Shown here: positions 34,467 to 42,132 of the stretch, piece by piece | Layout: each line of letters begins with the position of its first letter | Position numbering within the stretch: the stretch's first letter is position 1 | Assembly: GCA_900767415.1 (NCBI GenBank) | Contig: CAAFYZ010000016.1 | Coordinates: 1 to 44,191 of the forward strand | Length of the DNA: 44,191 bases | Source of the DNA: Clostridia bacterium | Lineage (GTDB): Bacteria; Bacillota; Clostridia; Oscillospirales; CAG-272 | Direction of reading: 5' to 3' | The notes under the pieces: generated by a model | What the model was told of the DNA's origin: nothing | The model's input: only the letters and a program-made list of their open reading frames with translations | The model's database searches: none | Position numbers and translations under genes: made by a program

Positions 34467-36092
34467 ATGAAGTTCATGGATTTCAAAAAAAAGAAAACAT
34501 CTATGCATCGTAAACTTTTGTTGTACATGCTTGCGCTTGTTCTTGTTGTCGTTATGTTTATCGCAACCGGCTTGTTTTTCGTCGGGCAGTTTTCTACAAC
34601 AACGGAAAAATATTCAACCAATCTGACTTTTCAAGCCGAGTTTTACACAAGACAAATCGAAAAATTTTTTGACGATCTTTCGATGATGAACGAGATGCTT
34701 GCAAACGATTCTTCGGCGATAATAGACAATTATCTGAATGAAAAAGGCATTCATATAAGCGCGCTCAACGATTCTCAATTATATACGGAAGGCGTACAGG
34801 AGGTACTTTTTCCCAAACTTAAAGAAGAGTTGCTGAAAGCGGATGCTTCGGGCGCGTTTATAATGCTTGATGCAACCGTGAATACAGGCACAGCCAACTC
34901 TGACAAGTCCCGAACGGGATTGTATTTTCAACGCAGTACCCTTGACCGCACGGACGAAACGCTGCTGCTGTTCAGGGGCAGCGCGGAACTCGGGAGAACA
35001 AACAACATAATGCCGCACCGTAAGTGGCGTTTGGAATTCAAAACCGATTACGTGCAGCAAATAAAAAATTTCTTCAACGAAACAACCGTCAAAGAAAAAA
35101 AATCGGTGTTGACCGATATTTTTACGCTTAACGGAACAAGCGAAGAAGCAATGGCTTTCCTCTCCCCTCTGTTTGGGGCAGACGGAACGTATTACGGCAT
35201 TTGCGGGTTTGAAATCTCGAATAATTACTTCAAAGATTTCTTTGCTCAACCCACAAGACTGGAACAACTGACCTGCACCTTTTCCAAAACGACAAGTGAC
35301 GGCAAAATAGACTGTGAAAACATATTCTGGGCGGGCGTTCTCGGCGGCTATTCTTTGAAACCGGGCGGTACGCTCGTTCCTAAAGAAATAAACGGCTCGC
35401 TTACCCAGTTCTCGGGCGAAAACACTTTCGTTGCCGCCAAAAAGGAAGTTGTTATCTGCGATACATCCTACACTCTTGTGGTCATGCAACCGAAAAGCGA
35501 ATTCGACAAAACCGTTACGGTAAATGTTGTAAAAATCGTGTTGGTATGCTTTTTTCTTGTGTTTTCCGCCGTTGTGCTTTGCGTGATTTTTTCGCGAAAA
35601 TTCGTTTCACCGGTAATAAAAAGCCTTGAAAAAATACGCATGCAGGAACACGGGGAAACAAAATCCGATATTATCGAAATCGACGATTTGTTTGTCTACC
35701 TTGCCGAGCAGGACAGGCTACGCGACATCGAAACGGAAAACCTGAAACGTCAGAACGAAGAACTTGCTATCGTTACCGAAAACCAGACCAGCGAAATAGA
35801 CAAGCGGCAAACGGAAATCGACCGCCTGGCTTATTCCCGCAAAAACGAGATAGATCCCGACAACTACGAAGCATTCAAAATCGGGCTGAAAGAACTTACA
35901 AAAACAGAAAAAACAATTTTTAACCTCTATCTGCAAGGCAAAACCGCAAAAGAAATCGCCGACATACTAAATATACGCGAAAGTACGCTCAAGTTCCACA
36001 ACCACAATATTCTGGAAAAACTCGGCGTGTCTTCGCGCAAACAAATGTTGCGCTACGCAACTCTGCTGAAACAAGAAACGCAGCACGAATGA
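34467..36092 (+). CDS. Membrane-spanning one-component regulator: extracellular sensor domain plus LuxR-type DNA-binding domain
   Basis: 541 residues from ATG 34467 (GCGGAG upstream). Transmembrane helix 1 at about 17-39, an extracellular sensor of about 310 residues, helix 2 at about 353-377, a short HAMP-like or linker segment, a coiled coil (LRDIETENLKRQNEELAIV and on, about 412-460) and a C-terminal GerE/LuxR helix-turn-helix at 475-535 (LTKTEKTIFNLYLQGKTAKE, 'NHNILEKLGVSSRKQML'). The sensor begins with a long helix ('YTRQIEKFFDDLSMM') and has 'GADGTYYGICGFEIS', which fit a double-Cache fold; that is inference. There is no kinase or receiver domain, so the protein would have to bind DNA from the membrane. 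It lies 25 bases after the solute-binding gene. Confidence 0.85.
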   Translation: MKFMDFKKKKTSMHRKLLLYMLALVLVVVMFIATGLFFVGQFSTTTEKYSTNLTFQAEFYTRQIEKFFDDLSMMNEMLANDSSAIIDNYLNEKGIHISALNDSQLYTEGVQEVLFPKLKEELLKADASGAFIMLDATVNTGTANSDKSRTGLYFQRSTLDRTDETLLLFRGSAELGRTNNIMPHRKWRLEFKTDYVQQIKNFFNETTVKEKKSVLTDIFTLNGTSEEAMAFLSPLFGADGTYYGICGFEISNNYFKDFFAQPTRLEQLTCTFSKTTSDGKIDCENIFWAGVLGGYSLKPGGTLVPKEINGSLTQFSGENTFVAAKKEVVICDTSYTLVVMQPKSEFDKTVTVNVVKIVLVCFFLVFSAVVLCVIFSRKFVSPVIKSLEKIRMQEHGETKSDIIEIDDLFVYLAEQDRLRDIETENLKRQNEELAIVTENQTSEIDKRQTEIDRLAYSRKNEIDPDNYEAFKIGLKELTKTEKTIFNLYLQGKTAKEIADILNIRESTLKFHNHNILEKLGVSSRKQMLRYATLLKQETQHE

Positions 36093-36135
36093 CGTAACGG
36101 ATCAGGCATATTTTTCGCCGGATACAGACAATTTG

Positions 36136-36164
36136 TTGAGAATGTTGAAAAAAGACGTTATTAT
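36136..36164 (+). promoter_or_regulatory. Possible promoter of the ADP-ribosylglycohydrolase-type gene (TTGAGA-17-TATTAT)
   Basis: The -35 at 36136-36141 and -10 at 36159-36164 have 17-base spacing in the 119-base gap after the LuxR-type gene. This gene is therefore a plausible separate target of the adjacent regulator. Confidence 0.55.
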
Positions 36165-36211
36165 TCAATCAACATCTACACTAATATGCAAAAATGAAAG
36201 GATTGAAGTAT

Positions 36212-37774
36212 ATGCAACTTGATTACAAAAAATATTTAGACAAAGTGAAAGGCTGCTACACAGGTAAAAACATCGGCGGGACGCTTGGCGCGCCGTTTGA
36301 ATGTTATCGCGGCGTGTACAATCTTGATTGGTTTATGCAAGATATATCGTCGCCCATCCCGAATGACGACGTGGATTTGCAACTTGTCTGGCTTGCCGCA
36401 GTTGAACGAGAGGGACGGCACATTGATTCGCTTGTGCTTGCGGAATACTGGGAAACGTATGTAAGCGCGCAGATCTCGGAATACGGTACAAGCAAGAATA
36501 ATTTCGGTATGGGGATTTTACCTCCGCTTTCGGGATACTTGCGTAATGAAAATCGCAACAGCAACGGGGCGTGGATTCGCACGGAAATCTGGGCGTGTCT
36601 TTGCGCGGGAAACCCTGCTTTGGCTGCAAATTATGCCTACTACGACGCGTGCGTAGATCACAGCGACGAGGGAGTCTATGCCGCTACATTTACGGCGGCG
36701 GTACAAGCGGCGGCTTTTTTTGAATCAAACAGAGAAAAATTGATTGAAATCGGTCTTTCGTATATTCCCGAAGATTGCGGCGTAAGCCGCGCCGTGGCGT
36801 TGATACGTCAGTGTTACAAAAACGGCGACGACTGGAAAACGGCGAGAAAAAAATTATTGATTGCACTACCGTCATCGTTTGGCGAAATGGACGGGGAATG
36901 GAAAGGAACGTCACTCGTTCCCGCTTGCGATAAATGTCCCGTACAACAAAAGGACGAGGATATCCCCGTGGCCGAACACGGATATGATGCTCCTGCGGCA
37001 ATAGGCATTGTGTTGCTTGGTTGGTATTACGGGGAAGGAGAATTTGCAAAGTCGGTATGTCTCGCGGTGAATTGCGGCGAGGACAGTGATTGTACAGCCG
37101 GTACGCTGGGCTCTATTTTGGGAATTATCGCAGGTGAAAGCAACCTGCCCGAAAAATGGAAAAATGCTTGCTCGCAGCAAATTGCCACTTGCACTCTTCG
37201 TACAGACAATGTTTTCCTGCCCAAAACCATTCCCGAACTTTGCAGCCGTATTGCAAGACAGACTCCTGTAGTGTTACAGGATTATTGCTATTTTGATGAA
37301 AACGGAGAATACACGATAGTACCTGTTGCGGAATTCAAGTATCGCAAAGGTGCGTTCCGCTGCAACAAGCATGAAGACTTTTGGGAATTGCTTGGAGAAC
37401 AGGGGCGAACGGTGCGCTTCCATTTTCGCGGGCTTACGGTAAAAGTTACTTATGACGATACTCGCGTTTCTGTCGAAGACGGAACAGAAAAAACGCTTAA
37501 GCTGACTTTTGTAAATAATCTTTATACTCCGCAATATCTGAAGTTGCGCTATCTCGGAATTCCCGAAACATGGGAAGTTAAGGGCGGCAAGGAACAATGT
37601 GTGGGACTCGAGCATTGGCATGGCAGCAGCAATGTAAATTCAATTGATTTTTCATTTACACCGCACAATCTTACTTCTGCGAAAACAGAAATTGTTCTGG
37701 AAATTTCTGTGAACGGGAGAGGCGAAAAAATGTACCTTCCTCTGACGTTTTTTAACGGCAAATGCGGGGCATAA
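36212..37774 (+). CDS. ADP-ribosylglycohydrolase (DraG/ARH) family protein with a C-terminal extension
   Basis: 520 residues from ATG 36212 (AAAGGA nine bases upstream); an in-frame ATG at 36194 has no good site. Residues 1-340 are an ADP-ribosylglycohydrolase fold: 'GCYTGKNIGGTLGAPFE' at 14-30, the acidic metal motif 'NDDVDLQLVW' at about 53-62, and 'GEDSDCTAGTLGSILG' at about 290. These supply the Asp/Thr ligands of the two-metal centre. Residues 350-520 form an extra beta-rich region (possibly a carbohydrate-binding or Ig-like sandwich). No signal peptide. Members remove ADP-ribose from proteins or nucleosides, but many Clostridia homologues sit in sugar gene clusters and may hydrolyse other N- or O-ribosides or glycosides. 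The substrate is unknown. Confidence 0.87.
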   Translation: MQLDYKKYLDKVKGCYTGKNIGGTLGAPFECYRGVYNLDWFMQDISSPIPNDDVDLQLVWLAAVEREGRHIDSLVLAEYWETYVSAQISEYGTSKNNFGMGILPPLSGYLRNENRNSNGAWIRTEIWACLCAGNPALAANYAYYDACVDHSDEGVYAATFTAAVQAAAFFESNREKLIEIGLSYIPEDCGVSRAVALIRQCYKNGDDWKTARKKLLIALPSSFGEMDGEWKGTSLVPACDKCPVQQKDEDIPVAEHGYDAPAAIGIVLLGWYYGEGEFAKSVCLAVNCGEDSDCTAGTLGSILGIIAGESNLPEKWKNACSQQIATCTLRTDNVFLPKTIPELCSRIARQTPVVLQDYCYFDENGEYTIVPVAEFKYRKGAFRCNKHEDFWELLGEQGRTVRFHFRGLTVKVTYDDTRVSVEDGTEKTLKLTFVNNLYTPQYLKLRYLGIPETWEVKGGKEQCVGLEHWHGSSNVNSIDFSFTPHNLTSAKTEIVLEISVNGRGEKMYLPLTFFNGKCGA

Positions 37775-37798
37775 AGGAATGTTTTTCGTAGGGTTGTA

Positions 37799-37936
37799 GC
37801 CATCACTAATAATTTTTGGCACCCGAGCGTGCACGATTAGAGTTACAGCCATAATCTATTTTTACCAATAAACTAATAGTGGTCAAGCCTCGGCTTGTGT
37901 CGGCGGCCGATTATGCGTTAAACGACACTCACTGTA
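37799..37936 (+). repeat. Copy 1 of a modular palindromic repeat (shorter form)
   Basis: It starts GCCATCACTAATAATTTTTG and contains the blocks CACCCGAGCGTGCACGATTA, AATAAACTAATAGTGGTCAA, GCCTCGGCTTGTG and ATGCGTTAAACGAC...CTCACTGTAC. All blocks recur at 43841-44191, most of them in the opposite orientation. It begins 24 bases after the stop of the ADP-ribosylglycohydrolase gene. Compared with copy 2 it lacks an internal module of about 150 bases and one palindrome arm. No reading frame of note. Confidence 0.75.
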
Positions 37937-37956
37937 CGCGTAGGTTTTGCCTTTTG

Positions 37957-37995
37957 AAGCAGTTATCCGAAAATTTCGGATAACTGCTTTTTTTT
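37957..37995 (+). terminator. Terminator after the ADP-ribosylglycohydrolase-type gene and repeat copy 1
   Basis: The perfect stem AAGCAGTTATCCGAAA / TTTCGGATAACTGCTT is followed by a run of eight T. The remaining 140 bases to the AAA gene hold no recognisable feature. Confidence 0.93.
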
Positions 37996-38137
37996 CGCGG
38001 TGTATTATACTTTTTCTTCTTTCGTATCGTCTTTAGTCGGATGCTTCCTGACGTATTTTTTCTATTTTCGCCGTAATACTCTTCGGATTTTGCTCGTCGG
38101 TGCGTTTAGCATCGAAAAATAGAATTGAAAACTGTTT

Positions 38138-39364
38138 TTATATAACCGAAACAGGACAGAACCAAGCGTTTCTGCTATATGGGATCAATTCGTCGCTCAT
38201 ACAAAAAATTATGCCGGGCTCGATTTGTTTTTTGAACACTTTCAGCACGTCGAAATTTTTATCCGCATGTGTAGGGTTTTTAGCCTTTTTAACTTCTATC
38301 GGATAAAGTTTATCGCCCTTTTCGATAAGTAGGTCTATTTCCTTTTTATCGATATCGCGATAGTAATATAAATCGGGCGTTTTTCCCGCGTTGTAATAAC
38401 TCTTTATAATCTCGGATACAACGTAAGTTTCCAAAAACGCGCCGTCCATTGCACCGTTTTCTAAAGTTTCGGCAGTAGGCCAACGACATAAATAAGCGCA
38501 CAGTCCCGTGTCCATAAAATATAGTTTAGGCGTTTTTACAAGCCTGTTTGTTAAAGTGGACGCATAGGGGCGTAAAATTACGATAACTCCCGACCTTTCG
38601 AGTATACTAACCCAGTTTTTAACCGTGGGTGCTGATACGCCTACCGCCTTTGCAAGCTCATCATATTTGAGTTCTTGCGCCGTTCTTGCGGCAAGCAGAA
38701 CAAGAAAATCATAAAATTCGCTTAATTTGCCGACTTGCGATAAATCTTCTATATCCCTTTCAAGATACGTATTGACGTAATCGGAATAATACCGATCGCG
38801 GTCAATATCCGACGTTATAAGTTTAGGCATGCCACCACGGAAAATATCTTGATAAATTTCGTGAATATCCTTTTTTCTTGCAGTTTTTGCCCTTTCTTTC
38901 AACACATCAAGTTCAGGCGAAAAGCAATGCGCCTCACGTTCTTCTATTTCTGCATTAGAAAGACTCGCCATATCGAATACGGCAACACGCCCGGCAAGCG
39001 ATTCAGAAACGTTTTGCATCATCTTGAATTTTTGCGAGCCTGTAAGCCAGAACATACCGGAATTATCTTCGCCGCTTAGGGCTTTTTCGTCTACGATTCG
39101 CTTTAATTCAAGTAAAATTGACGGAACGCGCTGGAATTCGTCTATCAATAGTTTCGTTCCGTATGTTTCAAAAAATAAACCCACGTCGGTTTCTGCAAGG
39201 CGACGCGCATTTATATCGTCAAGCGTAACGTATTTTCGGTCGATCTCCTTAATATGGTTTAACATGGTAGACTTTCCGACTTGTCTTTGTCCGCAAACCA
39301 TAACTACGGGATAATTTTTCGATGCCTTCATTACTTCATTTTCAAGATGTCTTTTTATATACAT
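38138..39364 (-). CDS. AAA-family ATPase with a C-terminal DUF4143 domain
   Basis: 408 residues from ATG 39364 (GGGG upstream; a longer frame crosses the promoter). Walker A GQRQVGKST at 25-33 and Walker B 'LLIDEFQRVP' near 75 belong to the AAA_14 group. A winged-helix-like segment ('LKYDELAKAVGVSAPTVKNW') joins it to DUF4143, which ends in a nuclease-like 'EIDLLIEKGDKLYPIEVKKA' (the D...ExK pattern of PD-(D/E)XK folds). These proteins are very common, mobile and often multi-copy in gut bacteria and archaea; their role is unknown (defence, toxin-like or DNA-related roles have been suggested). A perfect palindrome over its -10 box suggests tight self-regulation. Confidence 0.92.
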   Translation of the reverse strand: MYIKRHLENEVMKASKNYPVVMVCGQRQVGKSTMLNHIKEIDRKYVTLDDINARRLAETDVGLFFETYGTKLLIDEFQRVPSILLELKRIVDEKALSGEDNSGMFWLTGSQKFKMMQNVSESLAGRVAVFDMASLSNAEIEEREAHCFSPELDVLKERAKTARKKDIHEIYQDIFRGGMPKLITSDIDRDRYYSDYVNTYLERDIEDLSQVGKLSEFYDFLVLLAARTAQELKYDELAKAVGVSAPTVKNWVSILERSGVIVILRPYASTLTNRLVKTPKLYFMDTGLCAYLCRWPTAETLENGAMDGAFLETYVVSEIIKSYYNAGKTPDLYYYRDIDKKEIDLLIEKGDKLYPIEVKKAKNPTHADKNFDVLKVFKKQIEPGIIFCMSDELIPYSRNAWFCPVSVI

Positions 39365-39390
39365 TGATACAACCCCACAAATAATATTGA

Positions 39391-39439
39391 GTAAAATAAA
39401 GTCTGACTTTATTTTACACGGTAAATTTGTAATTGTCAA
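39391..39439 (-). promoter_or_regulatory. Promoter of the AAA gene with a perfect palindromic operator over the -10
   Basis: The -35 TTGACA (39434-39439) and -10 TAAAAT (39411-39416) have 17-base spacing. The perfect palindrome GTAAAATAAAGTC-T-GACTTTATTTTAC (39391-39417) covers the -10 and the transcription start, so a bound protein would block initiation. Confidence 0.8.
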
Positions 39440-39940
39440 GGGTAATTCAGCGGGTTATCTAATCTTTTGAAAGGTTCTTTTGTCGTATATTGTAGTTTGG
39501 CAAACCGTTATTTCACAAAAAGTCAATGTTAAGAAATAGTGCATTGTAAATATTTTTCGTTATTTCACTCAGCCGTTTGGTTTTTCTTGTCGAAACCGAT
39601 CGGCTTTTTGTTTTTTTATGTTTTTTTTTCAAATTTTTATGGGTTGTTTGCGGTATATATCCAAAAGTTCACGGTCGCGCCCCAAAGTAATTGGTAAAGT
39701 CTGTTACATTTAGTTTTTCTTTCGTGTATGCTGTTTGCACACAACAAAAAACATCACATCGAAGTTACGCGGCGGTTACAAACCACAGACGAAAGGCAAT
39801 TGAAATATGGTTAAACTAACTAAAAATAAAAAAAGTCAAGCATTAAACCAATGCTTAACAGTAAATCGTATAGAAAATAATAGCGTGGGTTCAAATCCCT
39901 TTTGCTATTCGCTTGTGATTTGAACCCGTATTTTGAGCAT
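39440..39940. other. AT-rich intergenic stretch without a convincing gene
   Basis: It contains a plus-strand terminator-like hairpin (GCCG...CGGC followed by TTTTTGTTTTTTT, 39571-39617) with no plus-strand gene ahead of it, a small open frame from ATG 39808 (38 codons, MVKLTKNKKSQALNQ) with a poor ribosome binding site, and an 11-bp perfect inverted repeat GGGTTCAAATC / GATTTGAACCC (39887-39897 and 39917-39927) identical to the T-arm core of the nearby tRNA-Ser. This looks like the debris of past insertions at a tRNA locus, not a functional unit. Confidence 0.4.
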
Positions 39941-39979
39941 AAAAAAATGAACCCGAACTTTAACCTTTTTACGGGTTCA
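39941..39979 (-). terminator. Terminator of tRNA-Ser
   Basis: On the minus strand, the stem TGAACCCG / CGGGTTCA with a 16-base loop is followed by seven T, 15 bases after the tRNA 3' end. Confidence 0.8.
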
Positions 39980-39993
39980 GCTCAGGTTCATCT

Positions 39994-40085
39994 TGGCGGA
40001 GAAGCGGGGATTTGAACCCCGGCTACGATTCACTCGTACTACTCCCTTAGCAGGGGAGCCCCTTCGGCCTCTTGGGTACTTCTCC
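39994..40085 (-). tRNA. tRNA-Ser(GCU), CCA encoded
   Basis: On the minus strand the acceptor GGAGAAG / CTTCTCC closes the molecule. The anticodon arm CTCCC-CTGCTAA-GGGAG gives anticodon GCU (serine AGC/AGU codons). A long variable arm (TACGA...TCGTA) is typical of serine tRNAs, and the T arm CGGGG-TTCAAAT-CCCCG is perfect. The discriminator G is followed by an encoded CCA (39994-39996). It has its own promoter and terminator. Confidence 0.97.
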
Positions 40086-40101
40086 ATTGGCTTGCTGATG
40101 T

Positions 40102-40130
40102 ATTTTACCACAAATTATCCATTAAGTAAA
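40102..40130 (-). promoter_or_regulatory. Promoter of tRNA-Ser (TTTACT-17-TAAAAT)
   Basis: The -35 at 40125-40130 and -10 at 40102-40107 have 17-base spacing, about 16 bases before the tRNA 5' end. Confidence 0.65.
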
Positions 40131-40575
40131 GTATTTTGACATAAAAAAAATAAGTCCTGTAATATGGGCGTGATTGAAACATTTCCCGAAGGGCGTCTTT
40201 CTCATATTGTCATTATTTGCACGCATTGTTTGCAAAATCCGGCATCCGGGCGTAAACACTTAATAAAGCAACCACAAACCTCCCAACAAAACAAACAAAG
40301 GCAAGCGACGGGTTGTCGGTTGCCTTTATTCTCTTATTTTTTGTTGTGTCTTGCGCACAGTTTGGGGGCAATCATCGAGATGTCCGCTTCGTTCAACTTG
40401 TACTTGTCCGCAATCCGGCTTAGCCTGTGCAGCAGCAGATTTGACGGCAAACATCCGCTCGTTGTCACAAAAAAACACCGTGTGCAATTACGCCTCTTGC
40501 CACTAAAACACCACTTTTAATCAAGCCTTCTGTCGCAAAAAAGATTGAACGTATTGCAAAATTCGCGACATCGCG
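40131..40575 (-). other. Gap with a possible gene remnant and a terminator
   Basis: On the minus strand a frame ending at TAA 40334-40336 reads protein-like for about 35 codons (HRLSRIADKYKLNEADISMI, then APKLCARHNKK). Upstream it is closed by a stop and seems to change frame near 40440, so it may be the 3' end of a decayed gene; I cannot name it. Downstream, a stem AAAGGCAAGCGAC / GTCGGTTGCCTTT (40297-40327) followed on the minus strand by a T-rich stretch is a likely terminator for the lipoprotein operon. The open frame on the plus strand here is a shadow. Confidence 0.35.
40285..40327 (-). terminator. Likely terminator of the propeller-lipoprotein operon
   Basis: Imperfect stem AAAGGCAA(GCGAC) / (GTCGG)TTGCCTTT, followed on the minus strand by TTTGTTTGTTTTGTT. 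Confidence 0.6.
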
Positions 40576-42066
40576 CTACTTGATTTCAAACCAGTGACCG
40601 AACAGGCGGTAGGTGAAAATGTTTTCGTTGGGCCAGTCGTTGTTGCCAGTGGACACCACCACTCCTATTTTGTTGCTGCTCGGTACATACCCAAGCGCAC
40701 TGCGCACCATGCCGGGGTTGTGATTGCGATTCCAGCCCGTGTCGGACGGTCCGACGTAGCCGACAACGTTCCACTTGTAACTGCCGCCCTGAAGTGCCGC
40801 GCAAACCGCTTCCATGTCGCCCAGCCCGTCCAAATAGGCAAGCAGGCTGTGGCTGTTTACAAGGGTCTTGGTGACGTCCTCGGGCAGTTTGTCGTTGGTT
40901 ACGCCCGTCACGTACAGGCGTTTTGCCACGGGGTCAAAGGCGAAGTCCGCAATGCCGACGTTGCATTTCAATCCGCGGGAGTTGACAATTCCGTTGTGGC
41001 TCAAACTTGTGGTAAACTTTGTCACGGGGCGGTCGATGTCGGACAAGTCCAGTCTGCGCACGCCCGTACCGCGCAAAGTCGAAGAGTAAAACAGCAACAC
41101 TTCGCCCTTACCGTCAACGCTTACAAGCGACGGCATGCCCGTGCCCCAGTAAATACGGCTTGTACCTTGCCAGCTTTCGTACTTTCCCTGCTCTGTTGCC
41201 ATGTCGCCGTCATCGTACCACGGCACAATGGGGTTTACGCTGTCCACCTTGACCCACGGCCCGCCTACGTCCTTAGCAACGGCAAGACCCGTTTCGTTTT
41301 TCTGGTAGTCTTCCGTCGTGCAACCCAGGTACGCCATAAGGTAGTTGTAAGTCTGTCCGCCCATTCTGAACTCGCCCTTAATTACGGCAGGGTCGCATGT
41401 ATGCCTGCCGTCCCAGGTGCCTTCGGTGGGCGCAAGCACTATCTTTTCGTCGGAAAACAGCCACTTGCCGTCTTCCTGCAACACGCCCGTGCGGTAACCG
41501 ATGTGGTCCATGATAATGCCGCTGTCCTTGTTGGTGCAGTACCACATGTGCATTACGGTGTTTCCGCTATCGTCCGTTTCGGTAAGAATTGCCGGGCAGT
41601 AGTTAAACTTCTTGGTGTCGTTGATGTCGTCGCCGAAAAGCACGCTTTCAAAGTCCACCGCTTTCACCTTGTCGTCGTCGGCGGCTTTCTTTGTCAGCGT
41701 AACAGAAATCTGTGTACCGTCGTCCTCAAACGTAGTCAGCAAAATGTCACCGAAAATACGATACGTGTATGTTTTTCCATCACTTGTTTCCGTAACGACA
41801 TCGCCGCTTACCGTGTATTTGCCGTTTCTCGTCTGCAACATGTTGAGGTAATTGATTACCACCTTTACGCTGCCGTCGGCGGCAAAATCCGCGTTGTACA
41901 GCACAAAGTTGTCGGTCAAGTCAACGTCACCGTCGGTTGCCGACGTAAACACGTAACTTGCGTCAAAGGTTTCGCCCTTAGGTTCTTCCGCAGGGGTACA
42001 CGCCGCAAGCGTAAGCAACGCCCACATCGCAACGAGTAGAATACTGAAAAATTGTTTCTTGTTCAT
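40576..42066 (-). CDS. Lipoprotein with a lipocalin-like segment and a GH43-like beta-propeller
   Basis: 496 residues from ATG 42066 (GAAGG upstream). Lipobox LAAC (Cys23). Residues about 30-125 are a small beta-rich domain ('GKYTVSGDVVTETSDGK', 'SVTLTKKA') resembling a lipocalin-like unit. Residues 140-496 form what looks like a five-bladed beta-propeller as in GH43/GH32 enzymes: 'FNYCPAIL', 'MHMWYCTNKD', 'RHTCDPAVIKGEF', 'MAYLGCTTED', 'TGMPSLVSVDGKGEVLLFYS'. 'DPAVIKG' resembles the catalytic Asp motif of that clan, but the full triad cannot be confirmed. It acts on the outer face of the membrane, perhaps cutting or binding arabinan/xylan fragments. It ends at TAG, 66 bases downstream of its paralog. 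Confidence 0.85.
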   Translation of the reverse strand: MNKKQFFSILLVAMWALLTLAACTPAEEPKGETFDASYVFTSATDGDVDLTDNFVLYNADFAADGSVKVVINYLNMLQTRNGKYTVSGDVVTETSDGKTYTYRIFGDILLTTFEDDGTQISVTLTKKAADDDKVKAVDFESVLFGDDINDTKKFNYCPAILTETDDSGNTVMHMWYCTNKDSGIIMDHIGYRTGVLQEDGKWLFSDEKIVLAPTEGTWDGRHTCDPAVIKGEFRMGGQTYNYLMAYLGCTTEDYQKNETGLAVAKDVGGPWVKVDSVNPIVPWYDDGDMATEQGKYESWQGTSRIYWGTGMPSLVSVDGKGEVLLFYSSTLRGTGVRRLDLSDIDRPVTKFTTSLSHNGIVNSRGLKCNVGIADFAFDPVAKRLYVTGVTNDKLPEDVTKTLVNSHSLLAYLDGLGDMEAVCAALQGGSYKWNVVGYVGPSDTGWNRNHNPGMVRSALGYVPSSNKIGVVVSTGNNDWPNENIFTYRLFGHWFEIK

Positions 42067-42132
42067 AGTCAACCTTCACTGAAAGGATTTTGTCATCCTG
42101 TGTCCGCGAGTCTCGGCTTTGTGCCGAAAACG

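Noticed and set aside
39808..39924. Small protein MVKLTKNKKSQALNQ... as a real gene
   Set aside because: Poor ribosome binding site, no promoter of quality, and its end runs through the T-arm-like repeat; kept only as part of the gap description.
40164..40520. 118-codon plus-strand frame between tRNA-Ser and the lipoprotein operon
   Set aside because: No ribosome binding site, overlaps a terminator hairpin, and has a low-complexity amino-acid mix unlike a real protein.
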